A stretch of DNA of 64,000 nucleotides from Sphingobacteriaceae bacterium. GTDB taxonomy: Bacteria; Bacteroidota; Bacteroidia; B-17B0; Aurantibacillaceae. The stretch is taken from contig JADJMM010000006.1 of assembly GCA_016709575.1 (NCBI GenBank), positions 186,001 through 250,000 of the forward strand, written 5' to 3'. This document shows positions 10,740 through 21,029 of this stretch, one piece after another. The notes under the pieces were generated by a model. That model had not been told where the DNA came from, searched no databases, and saw only the letters and a list, made by a program, of their open reading frames with translations. The translations under genes and the position numbers were made by a program. Every line of letters begins with the position of its first letter. Within the stretch, counting starts at the first letter, position 1.

Positions 10740-12077
10740 ATGTTTGAGATTAATTTGATTAAAACACATAAATATTTCACAATATACCTTTTACTATGTT
10801 TCTTGAATCTAACTTCACAAGAAAGTAGTATTGAGTCTTTAGCTAATTCTGTAGTGAGTTTAAAGAAGTTCGAGAAGATGCAGGACCGGCATTTAGCTAT
10901 TTCCGACAGCTTTGGCAATATTAACGATTACCGACCCGAGTTTTATTATTTGGATACTGTTCTTCACAAGGTACAAGCGATTAATGAAAAGAAATTTGAG
11001 GCGGTGATTTGGATGTCGAGAGGAAATTTCTTTTTAGGAACCGGAAATAGTTTCGCGTCAATTGAAGCGTTCCGTAAATCAATAAAATTATGGGAAGATA
11101 TTAATTACAATTCCGGTCTTTGTAATGCGTATACCAATTTAGGCAACACATATTTTTATATGTTGGATTATGATAAGGCTTTAACGTATTATAAAACGGC
11201 AATTAGTTATTGTAAAAAAATTACGGATGTAAAGAGCAATAAAGAGGGCAAACTGGCAAATCTATATAATAATCTGGGTAGTGTATACTGCTCAATGGAA
11301 GATTTTGTTTATGGCAAAACATATTTTGATTTAGCACTTAACGTTTGGCTTAAAAATAAGGACAGTCTTAGTATCTCTTATATTTATAATAATTATGCGC
11401 AAATATTTACTGAGCAAAAGCATTATGATAGCGCAAAGGTTTATTATTTTAAAGCTTTAAAAATCAAGAATACTTATGGTGATTTATTCGATAAAGCAGA
11501 TGCGCACATGAATATTGGGAGCGTTTACTTAAAATTAAACAACCTTCCCTTGGCATTGGAATACACTTCAAAAGCTTTAACATTTTTAGATACCAATTCT
11601 TATTCAAGACATTTAGTGAATTGCTATAACAATCTTAATAGAATTTATCATGAAAAGAAAGATTATAAAAATGAACTAAGGTATTTTAGATTATATTCAA
11701 TAGCGGGCGATTCTGCAAATAGTAAGGAGAAAATAAGTAGTATTACAAAGATGGAAATGCAATATGAATTTAGTAAAATTCACCTTGCCGATAGCATACG
11801 TTCGATGGAAGAAATTAAACTAAAAGATTTAAAAATATCAGCTAAAAGCACACAAACCTATTTTCTAATCTTTATTTTATTGTTAACCATTGTAGCCTTA
11901 AGTTTAATTTATTCAAGATTTAAACTTACTAAAAAACAAAAACTAATTATTGAAGAAAAAAATAAGGAGATTACGGATAGCATTACTTATGCCAAAAAAA
12001 TTCAGAATTCAATTATGCCTAACGAAAACTATATTAGTAGAGAAATGAAACGGCTAAATGAAAAGAAAAAGGCGTAA
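10740..12077 (+). CDS. TPR membrane protein ending at the SpoIIE-type linker, no output domain
   Basis: A 445-residue protein with a signal peptide or anchor (residues about 10-26), roughly six TPR units (NAYTNLGNTYFYMLDYDKAL, NLYNNLGSVYCSMEDF, DAHMNIGSVYLKLNNL), one membrane helix near residue 375 (TYFLIFILLLTIVALSLIY), and a cytosolic linker EEKNKEITDSITYAKKIQ. That linker matches the one leading into the SpoIIE domain in the genes at 943 and 60739. Here the protein stops 27 residues later, at ...EMKRLNEKKKA, with no phosphatase domain. A terminator lies 25 bp after the stop, so a lost downstream domain is not hidden by a frameshift. It may act as a sensor or decoy that partners with another TPR-SpoIIE protein; that is inference. 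Confidence 0.8.
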   Translation: MFEINLIKTHKYFTIYLLLCFLNLTSQESSIESLANSVVSLKKFEKMQDRHLAISDSFGNINDYRPEFYYLDTVLHKVQAINEKKFEAVIWMSRGNFFLGTGNSFASIEAFRKSIKLWEDINYNSGLCNAYTNLGNTYFYMLDYDKALTYYKTAISYCKKITDVKSNKEGKLANLYNNLGSVYCSMEDFVYGKTYFDLALNVWLKNKDSLSISYIYNNYAQIFTEQKHYDSAKVYYFKALKIKNTYGDLFDKADAHMNIGSVYLKLNNLPLALEYTSKALTFLDTNSYSRHLVNCYNNLNRIYHEKKDYKNELRYFRLYSIAGDSANSKEKISSITKMEMQYEFSKIHLADSIRSMEEIKLKDLKISAKSTQTYFLIFILLLTIVALSLIYSRFKLTKKQKLIIEEKNKEITDSITYAKKIQNSIMPNENYISREMKRLNEKKKA

Positions 12078-12101
12078 TAATCCTCCGAAACCCCCAATTT
12101 T

Positions 12102-12122
12102 AGGCTATTTCAGCCTGTTTTT
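12102..12122 (+). terminator. Rho-independent terminator
   Basis: AGGCT-ATTTC-AGCCT followed by GTTTTTT, 25 bp after the stop of the TPR gene. It marks the natural end of that transcript and separates it from ilvE. Confidence 0.65.
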
Positions 12123-12190
12123 CACCGCTTAAAATATTTGCTTAATTAAAATAAAAGTTGTTATTTGGAAGGAACAAACACAAAGGAATT

Positions 12191-13258
12191 ATGACAGGTA
12201 CTTTAGATATTAAAATTGAAAAAACTGCTAAAAGCAGAATAGGCGAACAAGATGTAAATAACGTTCCGTTTGGGAAAGTTTTTTCTGATCACATGTTTGT
12301 TGCAGAATATGCCGATGGTAAATGGCAAGCAGGTTCTATTTCTCCTTACAGAGATGTTCCAATGAGTCTTGCACTTTCTGCTTTACATTATGGTCAAGCC
12401 ATTTTTGAAGGTATGAAAGCCTATAAAAATGATAAAGGCGAAGTTTCTTTATTCAGACCACTGGATAATTTTAAGCGTTTAAATATTTCCGCAGCAAGGA
12501 TGGCCATGCCCGAAATGCCTGAAGAATTATTTATGGGAGGCTTGATGGAGCTTTTGAAATTAGATAAAGACTGGGTTCCAAGTTCAGAAAGCGGAAGTTT
12601 ATATATTCGTCCATTTATGATTGCAACCGATGAAGCTATTGGTGTTAAAGCCAGCGATACTTATAAATTTGTTATTATTACTTGTCCTGCCGGTAAATAT
12701 TATTCTGAGCCTATTAAAGTAATGGTGGAAACTAATTATTTCCGTGCTGTTGAAGGTGGTGTTGGTTTTACAAAATGTGCCGGAAACTACGGAAGAAGTT
12801 TATTCCCAACCAAATTAGCTCAACAAAAAGGTTACCAACAGGTAATTTGGACTGATGCTAAAACACACTCTTATGTTGAAGAATCAGGAACAATGAATTT
12901 AATGTTTGTAATGGACAATATTTTAATTACGCCTGCAACCAGTGATACTATTTTGGCCGGGGTAACTAGAGATAGCGTTATTCGCTTAGCCCGTGATTGG
13001 GGAATGTTAGTGGAAGAGCGCAAAGTGTCTATTAAAGAAATTTTCGACGCACATAAAAACGGGAAATTACAAGAAGCATTTGGTGTTGGTACAGCTGCCA
13101 CCATTGCGCAAATTGTAACCATTGGTCATGAAGGTAGAGATTATGAATTGCCTCCAATTGAACAACGTAAATTCTCGCCTAAAGTTGATCAAGCTTTACG
13201 TGATATCAGAAAAGGAAGAACAGAAGATAAATTCCGCTGGACTGTAAAAGTGGTTTAG
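12191..13258 (+). CDS. ilvE: Branched-chain amino acid aminotransferase
   Basis: A 355-residue class IV PLP-dependent aminotransferase of the larger (mitochondrial-type BCAT) form. It interconverts Leu, Ile and Val with their 2-oxo acids using glutamate/2-oxoglutarate in the cytosol. The PLP lysine is K195 in TKCAGNYGRS; other family motifs are ALHYGQAIFEGMKAY, LYIRPFM, YVEESGTMNLMFV and ITPATSDTILAGVTRDS. The ATG at 12191 is preferred because an AAAGGAA stretch lies just before it and because the length then matches the family; a TTG at 12158 would add 11 residues. It stands alone between two terminators and is not clustered with other branched-chain genes here. Confidence 0.93.
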   Translation: MTGTLDIKIEKTAKSRIGEQDVNNVPFGKVFSDHMFVAEYADGKWQAGSISPYRDVPMSLALSALHYGQAIFEGMKAYKNDKGEVSLFRPLDNFKRLNISAARMAMPEMPEELFMGGLMELLKLDKDWVPSSESGSLYIRPFMIATDEAIGVKASDTYKFVIITCPAGKYYSEPIKVMVETNYFRAVEGGVGFTKCAGNYGRSLFPTKLAQQKGYQQVIWTDAKTHSYVEESGTMNLMFVMDNILITPATSDTILAGVTRDSVIRLARDWGMLVEERKVSIKEIFDAHKNGKLQEAFGVGTAATIAQIVTIGHEGRDYELPPIEQRKFSPKVDQALRDIRKGRTEDKFRWTVKVV

Positions 13259-13281
13259 CTCTTATTGATTATTCTTTATAT

Positions 13282-13316
13282 CGGGTTTCGGTTTATGCCG
13301 GAACCCGTTTTTTTTT
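13282..13316 (+). terminator. Rho-independent terminator of ilvE
   Basis: CGGGTTTCGG and CCGGAACCCG form an imperfect GC-rich stem around a TTTATG loop, followed by a run of nine T. It lies about 25 bp after the ilvE stop. Confidence 0.75.
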
Positions 13317-13342
13317 GCGCCTTAGCGTCTTTGCGAGATCAA

Positions 13343-13963
13343 TTAGTGAACGAAATAATTCAGAATCCCAGTAAGAATTAGAACTACACCTGATATTAAT
13401 CCTGCATTGTGTTCAATTTTATGAGCATTTATTTTTTTGAGTAATTGCTTCGCAAATGACAACCAAAGTACAATTCCCGCCACAGAAATAATTATATAAA
13501 TTAAACTCACAAGGAATATATATTTCACACCGGCTGTTCCTGCTAAAATAAAATATCCTTCAATTTCCAGGCAAGGAGATAAAAACATTCCCATTACTAA
13601 AACAGTAATAATTTTTTTGGAACTCAATTGTTGTAACTCACCTTCATTATGTAAATGAAAGTGGTTGTGTTTGTGGTGACGGATAATAAAAACCAATCCT
13701 AATACAATTAAAATTACTGAAGAAACAATTGTAGAAATGTGCTCATATTCTTTAGTCACTTTAAAACTTAATAAGCCTATTGCAATTCCTAACAGCACAG
13801 TACTTAAAGCATGGGCGAGGGCAGAGATAATAGTGATACGAAGCGTTTGTTGTCTGGTCCAGCTAAATTTTTTCTCGAAGGCTAAAATAGGTATCCAATG
13901 ACTTGGAATTAAAGCATGTAAAATGCTAATTGTTAATGTGCCTATGATAAGTTGTGAAACCAA
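13343..13963 (-). CDS. NicO/UreH-like metal transporter family membrane protein
   Basis: A 206-residue integral membrane protein with about six helices. The first helix carries HALIPSHWIP. A cytosolic or periplasmic loop has a histidine cluster (RHHKHNHFHLHNEG, near residue 94), and a later helix has the acidic motif LSPCLEIEGYF. His-rich loops and an H-x(n)-H start are typical of nickel/cobalt efflux (RcnA/NicO), UreH and related TauE-like proteins. Export of a divalent metal is the likely role, but the substrate cannot be read from sequence. The start is TTG at 13963; no ATG exists downstream of the in-frame stop at 13988-13990 before it. It is convergent with ilvE and its terminator. Confidence 0.7.
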   Translation of the reverse strand: MVSQLIIGTLTISILHALIPSHWIPILAFEKKFSWTRQQTLRITIISALAHALSTVLLGIAIGLLSFKVTKEYEHISTIVSSVILIVLGLVFIIRHHKHNHFHLHNEGELQQLSSKKIITVLVMGMFLSPCLEIEGYFILAGTAGVKYIFLVSLIYIIISVAGIVLWLSFAKQLLKKINAHKIEHNAGLISGVVLILTGILNYFVH

Positions 13964-14020
13964 GTGGTATTTTAATGGAAGGCGAAGTTACGGTTTTAAT
14001 TGGGATTTGGCTCATAAAAA

Positions 14021-14045
14021 AAGGCCTCCAATTTGGAAGCCTTTT
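14021..14045 (-). terminator. Rho-independent terminator of the first M4 protease
   Basis: AAGGCCTCC and GGAAGCCTT arms with one mismatch and an A run on the left that becomes a T run on the minus strand. It lies 17 bp beyond the stop at 14062. Confidence 0.7.
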
Positions 14046-14061
14046 AATAATGAGAGTTGTA

Positions 14062-17000
14062 TTATTGTTTAACTATTTTCTGACGGTATGTATTTTTAGA
14101 AGCATCTTGTGCTTCAATAAAATAAATACCTTTTGCTAATGTGTTTATATCAATACGATTTAATTTACCACTAAGTTGTTTTGTGATTAAAGTTTTACCG
14201 GTTGCATCGTAAACTTTAAATAAAATATCACTTTCTTTTTCGGTGGTTAACGTAATAAAATCGTTAGCCGGATTTGGGTAAATTTTAAAGTAAGCCGAAT
14301 TGTTTAATTCATTAATTCCAACACAAGCTCCAACTGTAATAGTTTTTGCAGCAGAGGCCGAACAACCATTAATTGGATCAGTATAATTATACAATACAGT
14401 ATAAGTTCCTACACCAATAGCCGGATTAAAATTATTTCCTGAAACACCTGTTCCTGTAAAAATTCCACCCGAAGGCGAACCTGATAACACAATTAAACTA
14501 TCACTCAAACAAGAATTGACAGTTGTTGTAGTCATAGTAACAACAGGAGTAGGGTTAACCGACACAGTTGTGATTTGTGATATGGTCCCACAAGATGCTG
14601 TTGCTGTTGATACAGTATAAGATGTTGTTACACTCGGACTAACTGTAATTGACGAAGTATTTGCACCTGTATCCCAAGTATAAGATGTAGCTCCAGTTGC
14701 AATTAAATTAGTGTTTTGTCCGCTACAAATAGTAGATGAATTAACCGTAAGCGCAGAACCAGGGAGTACAGTTGCAGTAACAGGAACCGGTGCCGAAACA
14801 CAATTTCCAGGATCTACTTCCCAATTATAGAAGAAGAAGAAATAATTTGGTCCCTGACTACTACCGGTAATATTTAATAAGCCACCAATATTATAAGGAT
14901 ATGAAACACCACCATTATTTCTGTATAATGCTCCAATACCACTTCCTAAACCTAAACGGTAACCATAACCAGGAGTTAAATTGAAATTGAGTGTAATAGT
15001 ACTAACACCAGCAGGGATATTAATAACTGTACTTTGTAAAACTGCATTTAATTTATCTCTTAATTGAATAGTTCTTGTAGCTGTTGAAGCAGCTGTAACC
15101 ATAACTGTTTTTAAAATACAAGGTTGGATAACAGTTAATGAATCGTATGGTGTATTTGCAGGGAAATTAGCGCCAGTTCCAATAGTTGTAGAAGCCGGTC
15201 CACCAAATATGACCGGATTCGTAAATGTATTTACAACGTAATAGTTTGTAGTTCCTGTAACTGTTGGAGAGTAATTATTTCCAACAAAAACCGGAGTTCC
15301 GGTAGCGCTTGGAGCAGTATACCAATATTGCATTCCCGTTCCGCTTGCTGCTAAATTTACTGTACCCGTTCCACAACGTGTATCACCAGTTCCTGAAGAA
15401 GTAGGAGGGGAATTAACAGTTATATAAGCGTTCTTAGTAATGGAGTCAGGACTAGCCGCACAAGTTGAAGAAGCTTTTAATTTCACATTATAAGTTCCGT
15501 TTGCAGTGTAAGAGTGAACCGGGTTAGTTGCTGTAGACACTGCTGAACCATCACCAAAATCCCAAACATAAGCATCACCGCCATAAGTTGTATTGTAAAA
15601 ATTAGCAGTGTAAGGTAATGCACAAGCCGAAGAACCTATAGATGTAAAATTAGGAACCGGAATTGCTGTTCCTGAAGGTGCAACACCAACACCAACTGCA
15701 TACCAAGCCATTTTAGTTTGATAAACTTCATTTGAACAAGCGCCAAACAAATCGATAGCAGCTTGTGTAGATAAATTTCTTGCTGAAGCATAATTAGTGT
15801 TTGGTCCATAGTAATTTACTAATGCACGGAAAGCAATACGTGAAGCGTCTGTAATACCCTAAAGGAGTAACTGTATAACTACTCAATACATCATTTACGC
15901 CTGTTCCACCCATTGATAATAAATAAAACCAAAAATTACTAACGCCGCTATTTGTGTGTACGCCACCATTATCTCCTGTACCAGTATACCAACTAGTTCC
16001 TAAATAAGTATCAGGATTTCCAAAAGCATTGGGGTTCGACATACTTCTAAATGAACCAACTGTTTCGCCTATTAACCAATTTGCAGTGAGTGGCTTTGCA
16101 GCAAACTCAATACAAGTACCAAAAATATCAGAGTAGCTTTCATTTAATGCACCCGATTCGTTTTGATAAATTAATCCCGCATTCATACTGGTTACACCAT
16201 GTGTTATTTCGTGTCCGCATATATCAAGACCAACAAATCCACCGCCGCCACCAGAACCATAAGTCATGTATGAACCATTCCAAAAAGCATTTTGATACGA
16301 TACACCATAATCAGCATAACTGATTAATTTAAAACCTGCATTATTGATACTGTTAAAGCTGTGTGCACTTAAATAATAATCATAAGTCATTTCAGCGCCC
16401 CAATGAGCATCTGTTCCAACTTGATCAATGGTAGTTGTATTTGTCCATGCAGTAGATGTATTTGTGTAATCCACAGCCGAACTGGTAGCAGTGGCGGTAT
16501 TTAAATCATAAGTTTCAATTCCTAAACCACGACCCGTTTCACGTAAACGGTATAAACCTGCAGAAACATTGTCAACTGTAAAAGATTGTACACCGCTAAA
16601 TTTTGTAGTTGCAGTTGCAGGTACATCGGCAGTGTGAATTAAATTTTCCTCTGTTAAAATAGCACCAGTTTGTGCATCAACAATAACATTAGCACCGTAA
16701 AGCGGTAGATCCGCATAAATAGCAAACTTATAAGCGTAGTGTTGTGTTGTTGCTTTGTCATTATTTTGTTTGTTATAAATAACAAGTTCTGCTTTTGGAT
16801 AATACGAAAAAGAAGGATTATTAAAGGCAGTTCTTAAATGAGATTCTCCTGCTTTATCTTCCCACTTGTATTTTTTTGCGTCCACTTTATTTAAAGCAGC
16901 TTGTAAAGCTTTTGCTTCAGATAGAGTTACACTATTAACCGGCTTGTTTATCCCATTTAAATCTCCATTTATGGATACTAATTTTCCATTTTGAGCATGG

Positions 17001-17320
17001 GCAATTACTTGCATACCGTGTACGTTAATATTATTATAACTCAAGTGATAACGACAATGAGTATAACCTAATTCATCAGAAACAGATTTAAATTTTTCCA
17101 CTTTAACATCATTCGTTAAAACAGTATTGTTAAAGAAAGCTTCGGTGTTGTTTTCATAAATCGAAGTCGATTTTTCTAGTCTGATAAAATCAATTTCATT
17201 TTTATCATTAACAGTATAATCCTTACTGATAGATGCTAATCGTTGATTAGACTGCGAAATAAGTAACTGGGCGGAAAATAATCCGAGTGTTAAAAGGGCG
17301 AAAGTGTGTTTCTTGTTCAT
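14062..17320 (-). CDS. Secreted M4 (thermolysin-family) metalloprotease with PKD and T9SS type A domain, frameshifted
   Basis: About 1,085 residues once joined. In order: signal peptide (residues 1-22), FTP/PepSY propeptide (HNNINVHG-type region, VIAHAQNGKLVSINGDL), and an M4 catalytic domain with the zinc motif HEITH near residue 369 and the third ligand Glu in GALNESYSDIFG. Then come a PKD domain (YVWDFGDGSAVSTATNPVHS), Ig-like modules and a C-terminal T9SS type A sorting domain (IYPNPANDFITL ... GIYFIEA). It should cross the outer membrane through T9SS and act as an extracellular protease, with the propeptide removed on maturation. The frame breaks near 15858, where ...TVTPLG must continue as ITDASRIAFRAL in another frame, exactly as in the neighbour. 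The tandem paralogue at 17412 has the same architecture. Confidence 0.88.
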
Positions 17321-17360
17321 GTTTTTTATTCTGGTTAATTAACTATACGTGTGTTTAAAT

Positions 17361-17394
17361 AAAAAAGTTTGGCTGATGTAAGCCAAACTTTTTT
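17361..17394 (-). terminator. Strong Rho-independent terminator
   Basis: Perfect 14-bp arms AAAAAAGTTTGGCT and AGCCAAACTTTTTT around GATGTA. It lies 18 bp beyond the stop of the second M4 gene and separates the two tandem protease transcripts. Confidence 0.85.
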
Positions 17395-17411
17395 AAGGAA
17401 ATGTTAAATTA

Positions 17412-20400
17412 TTACTGTTTAATGATTTTAGTTTTGTAAATGCGTTTCTCTCCATTCATAACTTCAACAAAGTATAAGCCTTTAGCAAACTTACTCATGT
17501 CGATATATTCTTTATAGAAGTCGGCCACTTTAGTTGTAATTAATTTTCCGGTTACATCATAAACATTGATAGTCGTTTTATCAGTTGTAACTGTATTATA
17601 AATCTCAATATAACTATCAGTAGGATTCGGGAAGATGCTAATTACGTTTGGAGTAGTAGTTGCAGGGATTTCTTCAACACCTGTGCATAAACTGACTGAA
17701 ACAGATGAAACAGCATTTGAAGAGCAATTAAATGCATTTGCACCAATAACAGTGTAAGTTGTACTTATTGTTGGGCTCACTGCAATTGGATTTCCTGTAA
17801 TGTTACCGGGATTGAAAGTGTAACTAGTAGCGCCGCTTCCAGTAATAGTGGCAGTTTGGCCAACACAAATATTTGGTGAGTTAACTGTTACTGTTGGGTT
17901 AGGATTTACAACAACACTTGTAGTTCTTGTATTACTGCAAGTTCCGCTATAACCGGTAACAGAATAAGTAGCATTACTTGTTGGTGAAACTGTAATTGTA
18001 GATGTTGTTTGTCCTGAACTCCAAGAATAGGTAGTAGCTCCACTAGCGGTAATGTTTGTAGATTGTCCATTACAAATAGTTGCAGAGTTCACTGTAACTG
18101 TTGGATTTGGATTAACAACCACACTTGTTGTTCTTGTATTACTACAAGTACCAACAAATCCTGTAACAGAATAAGTTGTTGTGCCGGTTGGTGTAACCGC
18201 TACACTTGTAGTAGTTTGTCCTGAACTCCAAGAATAAGTAGTAGCTCCACCTGCAGTTAAATTAGCTGTTTGTCCGTTACAAATGGTAGATGAGTTAACT
18301 GTTACGGTTGGCCCTGCCGTTACACTTGCCGTAACAGCAATAGGTGTACTAACACAAGCATTCTTTTGTAATTGCCAGTTATAATAGAAAATAATAACCG
18401 CAGTTGCAGCGCTTGTTCCTGTAAAGTCAACCAAGCCGCCAATATTTGTTGGGTATGCCGGACCGCCTGCACTTGTTCTGAATAAATTAACTGCTGATGC
18501 TGCATTTAATCCTAAACGATACCCAGTTCCAACAGTTAAGGCAAAATTTAGAGTTAAAGTATTTGCTCCCACAACCATGTTTACAACAGTGCTGGTTATA
18601 ATTGCATTTGAGGAGTTTCTTAATTCAATTGTTCTGTTACCGGCAGTACTTGCATAAGCTACTACAGTTTTTAAAGTACAAGGTTGAATTACATCAAAAG
18701 TATTATAAGCTGATGCTGTGTTATAATTTCCCCCGGTTCCACTGGCGGAACTTGTAGGTGCAGCAAAAACAGGAGTATTAGTTGAAGTGTTAACTACATA
18801 ATATGTTGTAGTGTTTGTTAAACTTGGCGTTGTATAATTTGTTCCGATATTCACCGGCGTTCCTGTTCCGGTTGGAGAAGTGTACCAATACAACTGGGAA
18901 GTTCCTGTTGCACCTAAACTAAGCGTACCTGTTCCACAACGTGTAGCGCCTGTAGTTGAAGGGTTAGCAGGAGTATTAATAGTTATATAAGATACTTTAG
19001 TAATTGAATCAACACTTGATAAACAGCCGGTAGCTTTTAGTTTTACTGAATAAGTTCCGTTTGCCGTATATGTGTGAACAGGGTTAGTAGTAGTTGAAAC
19101 CGCCGAACCATCGCCAAAATTCCACTGGTAAGTGATGCCACTTGCTGTTGTGTTACTGAAGTTAATATTAACCGGCACTGAACAGAAAGAAGTACCTGAA
19201 GCTACAAAATTTGGAGAAATAGAATTTGAATAAGCTGCACCAACTCCAACTGCATACCATGCATTGGTTGTTTGAACTACTTCATTGCTGCAGTTACCAT
19301 ATAAATCTTTTGCAGCTTGAATAGATAAAATTCTTGCATTTGCGTAATTGGTTGATGGTGTATAATAAACTGTTAAAGCACGGAAAGCAATTCTTGAAGC
19401 AGCTGTCCAACCTAAAGCATTAACTGTATATGAGTTTGTGATATCGTTTGTTCCTGTTCCACCATTTACTAATAAATAATACCAAAAATTACTTACACCA
19501 CTATTTGTATGTACGCCACCATTATCAGCAGTCCCAGTATACCAGTTGGTTCCTAAATAAGTATCAGGATCACCAAATGCATTTGGGTTAGCCATATTTC
19601 TAATTCCTCCAATTGATTCCCCAAGAATCCAACTAGCAGTAAGTGGTTTTGCGTAATATTCAATTGAGTTACCAAAAATATCAGAGTAACTTTCGTTAAG
19701 TGCTCCTGACTCATTTGCATAAACCAGATTAGAAGTATTTTCGGTTAAACCGTGACTAACTTCATGTCCGCAAATATCTAAACCAATAAATCCGCCACCG
19801 CCACCTGATCCGTAAGTCATTCTTGTTCCATCCCAAAATGCGTTATTATAATTAACACCGTAGTTGATGTAACTTAATAATTTAAAACCGGCATTATCTA
19901 AACTATTACGACCATGATTAAGGAAATAGTAATCATAAGTTTTTTCACAACCATAATGAGCGTCAGTTCCTAATTGTTCAATTCCTGTTGCTGGCCAAAC
20001 TGTATTTGTGTAAGTTAAATCTGTATTAGCATAAGTTGTTGATGTGTTAAGATTGTAAGTTTCAATTCCTAAACCACGACCAGTTTCACGTAAACGGTAA
20101 TTACCCGCTGAATAATTATCTATAGTAAACGATTGAACACCGCTGTATTTAGTATTAGCTGTACCTGGAACATCGGCATGACAAATTAAATTTTCTTCTG
20201 CTAAAACCGAACCTGTTTGAGCATCAACAATTACGTTTGCTCTGTATAAAGGTTTTTCAGCATAAATATTGAATTTATAAGCGTAGTGCATTTCGCTTTT
20301 TTGATTTCTTGAAGCAACAGCATATAAAACTAACTCACCTTTTGGATAATAACTAAAGCTAGGGTTATTATAAACTTCTTTCATGTGATTCTCTTCCACC

Positions 20401-20867
20401 TTATTCTCCCATTTGTAAACTTCAGCGTTGATTTTATTTAAAGCTTGTTGCAAACCTTTTTGCTCATTAATTGCAACCGTGTTTACCGGTTCTTGAACTT
20501 GGCCTAAATCGCCATTCACCGAAACCACTTTTCCGTTTTGTGTATGCAACATTATAATGGCATTTTTTACAGGTGTATTATTGTAAAGCACCTGATATTT
20601 TGTGTGAGTAAAACCTAAATTATCTTTTTCCGATTTTACTTTTTTTACTGTTGACTTGCTATTGTTAAGCACAATAGCATTTAAAAAATTCTCAGCCTCA
20701 GATTCGTAAACTGAATACTCAGCCTTTAACTTTATAAAATTGATTTGGTTATATGAGTCATAAGTAAACTCGTTAGCAACCTCTTTTAATCGGGTGTTGT
20801 TTTGAGCGAAAACAGTACTTGAAAATAAAGTAAATGCTAAGACTCCTTTTAAGAATAGATTTTTCAT
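17412..20867 (-). CDS. Secreted M4 metalloprotease with PKD, Ig-like repeats and T9SS type A domain
   Basis: An intact 1,151-residue protein. Residues 1-21 are a signal peptide ending in VFAQ. FTP/PepSY propeptide regions follow (IIMLHTQNGKVVSVNGDL), then an M4 catalytic domain with HEVSH near residue 368, Asn-Glu-Ser-Tyr (GALNESYSDIFG) and HTNSGVSNFWYYLL. Then a PKD domain (YQWNFGDGSAVSTTTNPVH), three Ig-like repeats of 69 residues (VTVNSSTICNGQ...) and a type A T9SS sorting domain (ISIFPNPTDSYIEIY ... KGLYFVEVMNGEK). It should be exported through the inner membrane by Sec and through the outer membrane by T9SS as a surface or released protease. It is the intact partner of the tandem pair, and extends the neighbour's architecture with extra Ig repeats. 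Confidence 0.92.
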   Translation of the reverse strand: MKNLFLKGVLAFTLFSSTVFAQNNTRLKEVANEFTYDSYNQINFIKLKAEYSVYESEAENFLNAIVLNNSKSTVKKVKSEKDNLGFTHTKYQVLYNNTPVKNAIIMLHTQNGKVVSVNGDLGQVQEPVNTVAINEQKGLQQALNKINAEVYKWENKVEENHMKEVYNNPSFSYYPKGELVLYAVASRNQKSEMHYAYKFNIYAEKPLYRANVIVDAQTGSVLAEENLICHADVPGTANTKYSGVQSFTIDNYSAGNYRLRETGRGLGIETYNLNTSTTYANTDLTYTNTVWPATGIEQLGTDAHYGCEKTYDYYFLNHGRNSLDNAGFKLLSYINYGVNYNNAFWDGTRMTYGSGGGGGFIGLDICGHEVSHGLTENTSNLVYANESGALNESYSDIFGNSIEYYAKPLTASWILGESIGGIRNMANPNAFGDPDTYLGTNWYTGTADNGGVHTNSGVSNFWYYLLVNGGTGTNDITNSYTVNALGWTAASRIAFRALTVYYTPSTNYANARILSIQAAKDLYGNCSNEVVQTTNAWYAVGVGAAYSNSISPNFVASGTSFCSVPVNINFSNTTASGITYQWNFGDGSAVSTTTNPVHTYTANGTYSVKLKATGCLSSVDSITKVSYITINTPANPSTTGATRCGTGTLSLGATGTSQLYWYTSPTGTGTPVNIGTNYTTPSLTNTTTYYVVNTSTNTPVFAAPTSSASGTGGNYNTASAYNTFDVIQPCTLKTVVAYASTAGNRTIELRNSSNAIITSTVVNMVVGANTLTLNFALTVGTGYRLGLNAASAVNLFRTSAGGPAYPTNIGGLVDFTGTSAATAVIIFYYNWQLQKNACVSTPIAVTASVTAGPTVTVNSSTICNGQTANLTAGGATTYSWSSGQTTTSVAVTPTGTTTYSVTGFVGTCSNTRTTSVVVNPNPTVTVNSATICNGQSTNITASGATTYSWSSGQTTSTITVSPTSNATYSVTGYSGTCSNTRTTSVVVNPNPTVTVNSPNICVGQTATITGSGATSYTFNPGNITGNPIAVSPTISTTYTVIGANAFNCSSNAVSSVSVSLCTGVEEIPATTTPNVISIFPNPTDSYIEIYNTVTTDKTTINVYDVTGKLITTKVADFYKEYIDMSKFAKGLYFVEVMNGEKRIYKTKIIKQ
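17878..18291. repeat. Two 207-bp tandem repeats coding Ig-like modules
   Basis: Equivalent points of the repeat (GAGTTAACTGTTAC and relatives) fall at 17878, 18085 and 18292, an exact 207-bp period equal to 69 residues. The repeats encode the stalk modules of the M4 protease at 17412-20867. Near-identical DNA would let copy number change by recombination or slippage. Confidence 0.8.
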
Positions 20868-21029
20868 GTTTAACCTAGTTAGTTTAGTTATATGAAAATA
20901 TAAAATGAGATTTAAAAAAGCAAGTAATTCGACGAATTTGAGGCTTTAAAGTTGTTAGAGGGTCTATGGTTAATAAAAGAGCTATGTTGTTGGAAACTAA
21001 GCTCTATGAATACTTAACTTAGTGTTTAA

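Noticed and set aside
14062..17320. True pseudogene of the first M4 protease
   Set aside because: Only one frame break is present, both sides are highly conserved including the catalytic site and T9SS signal, and the error pattern matches the rest of the window.
17878..18291. CRISPR array
   Set aside because: The period is 207 bp and the repeat is coding; no short direct repeats with unique spacers were seen anywhere in the window.
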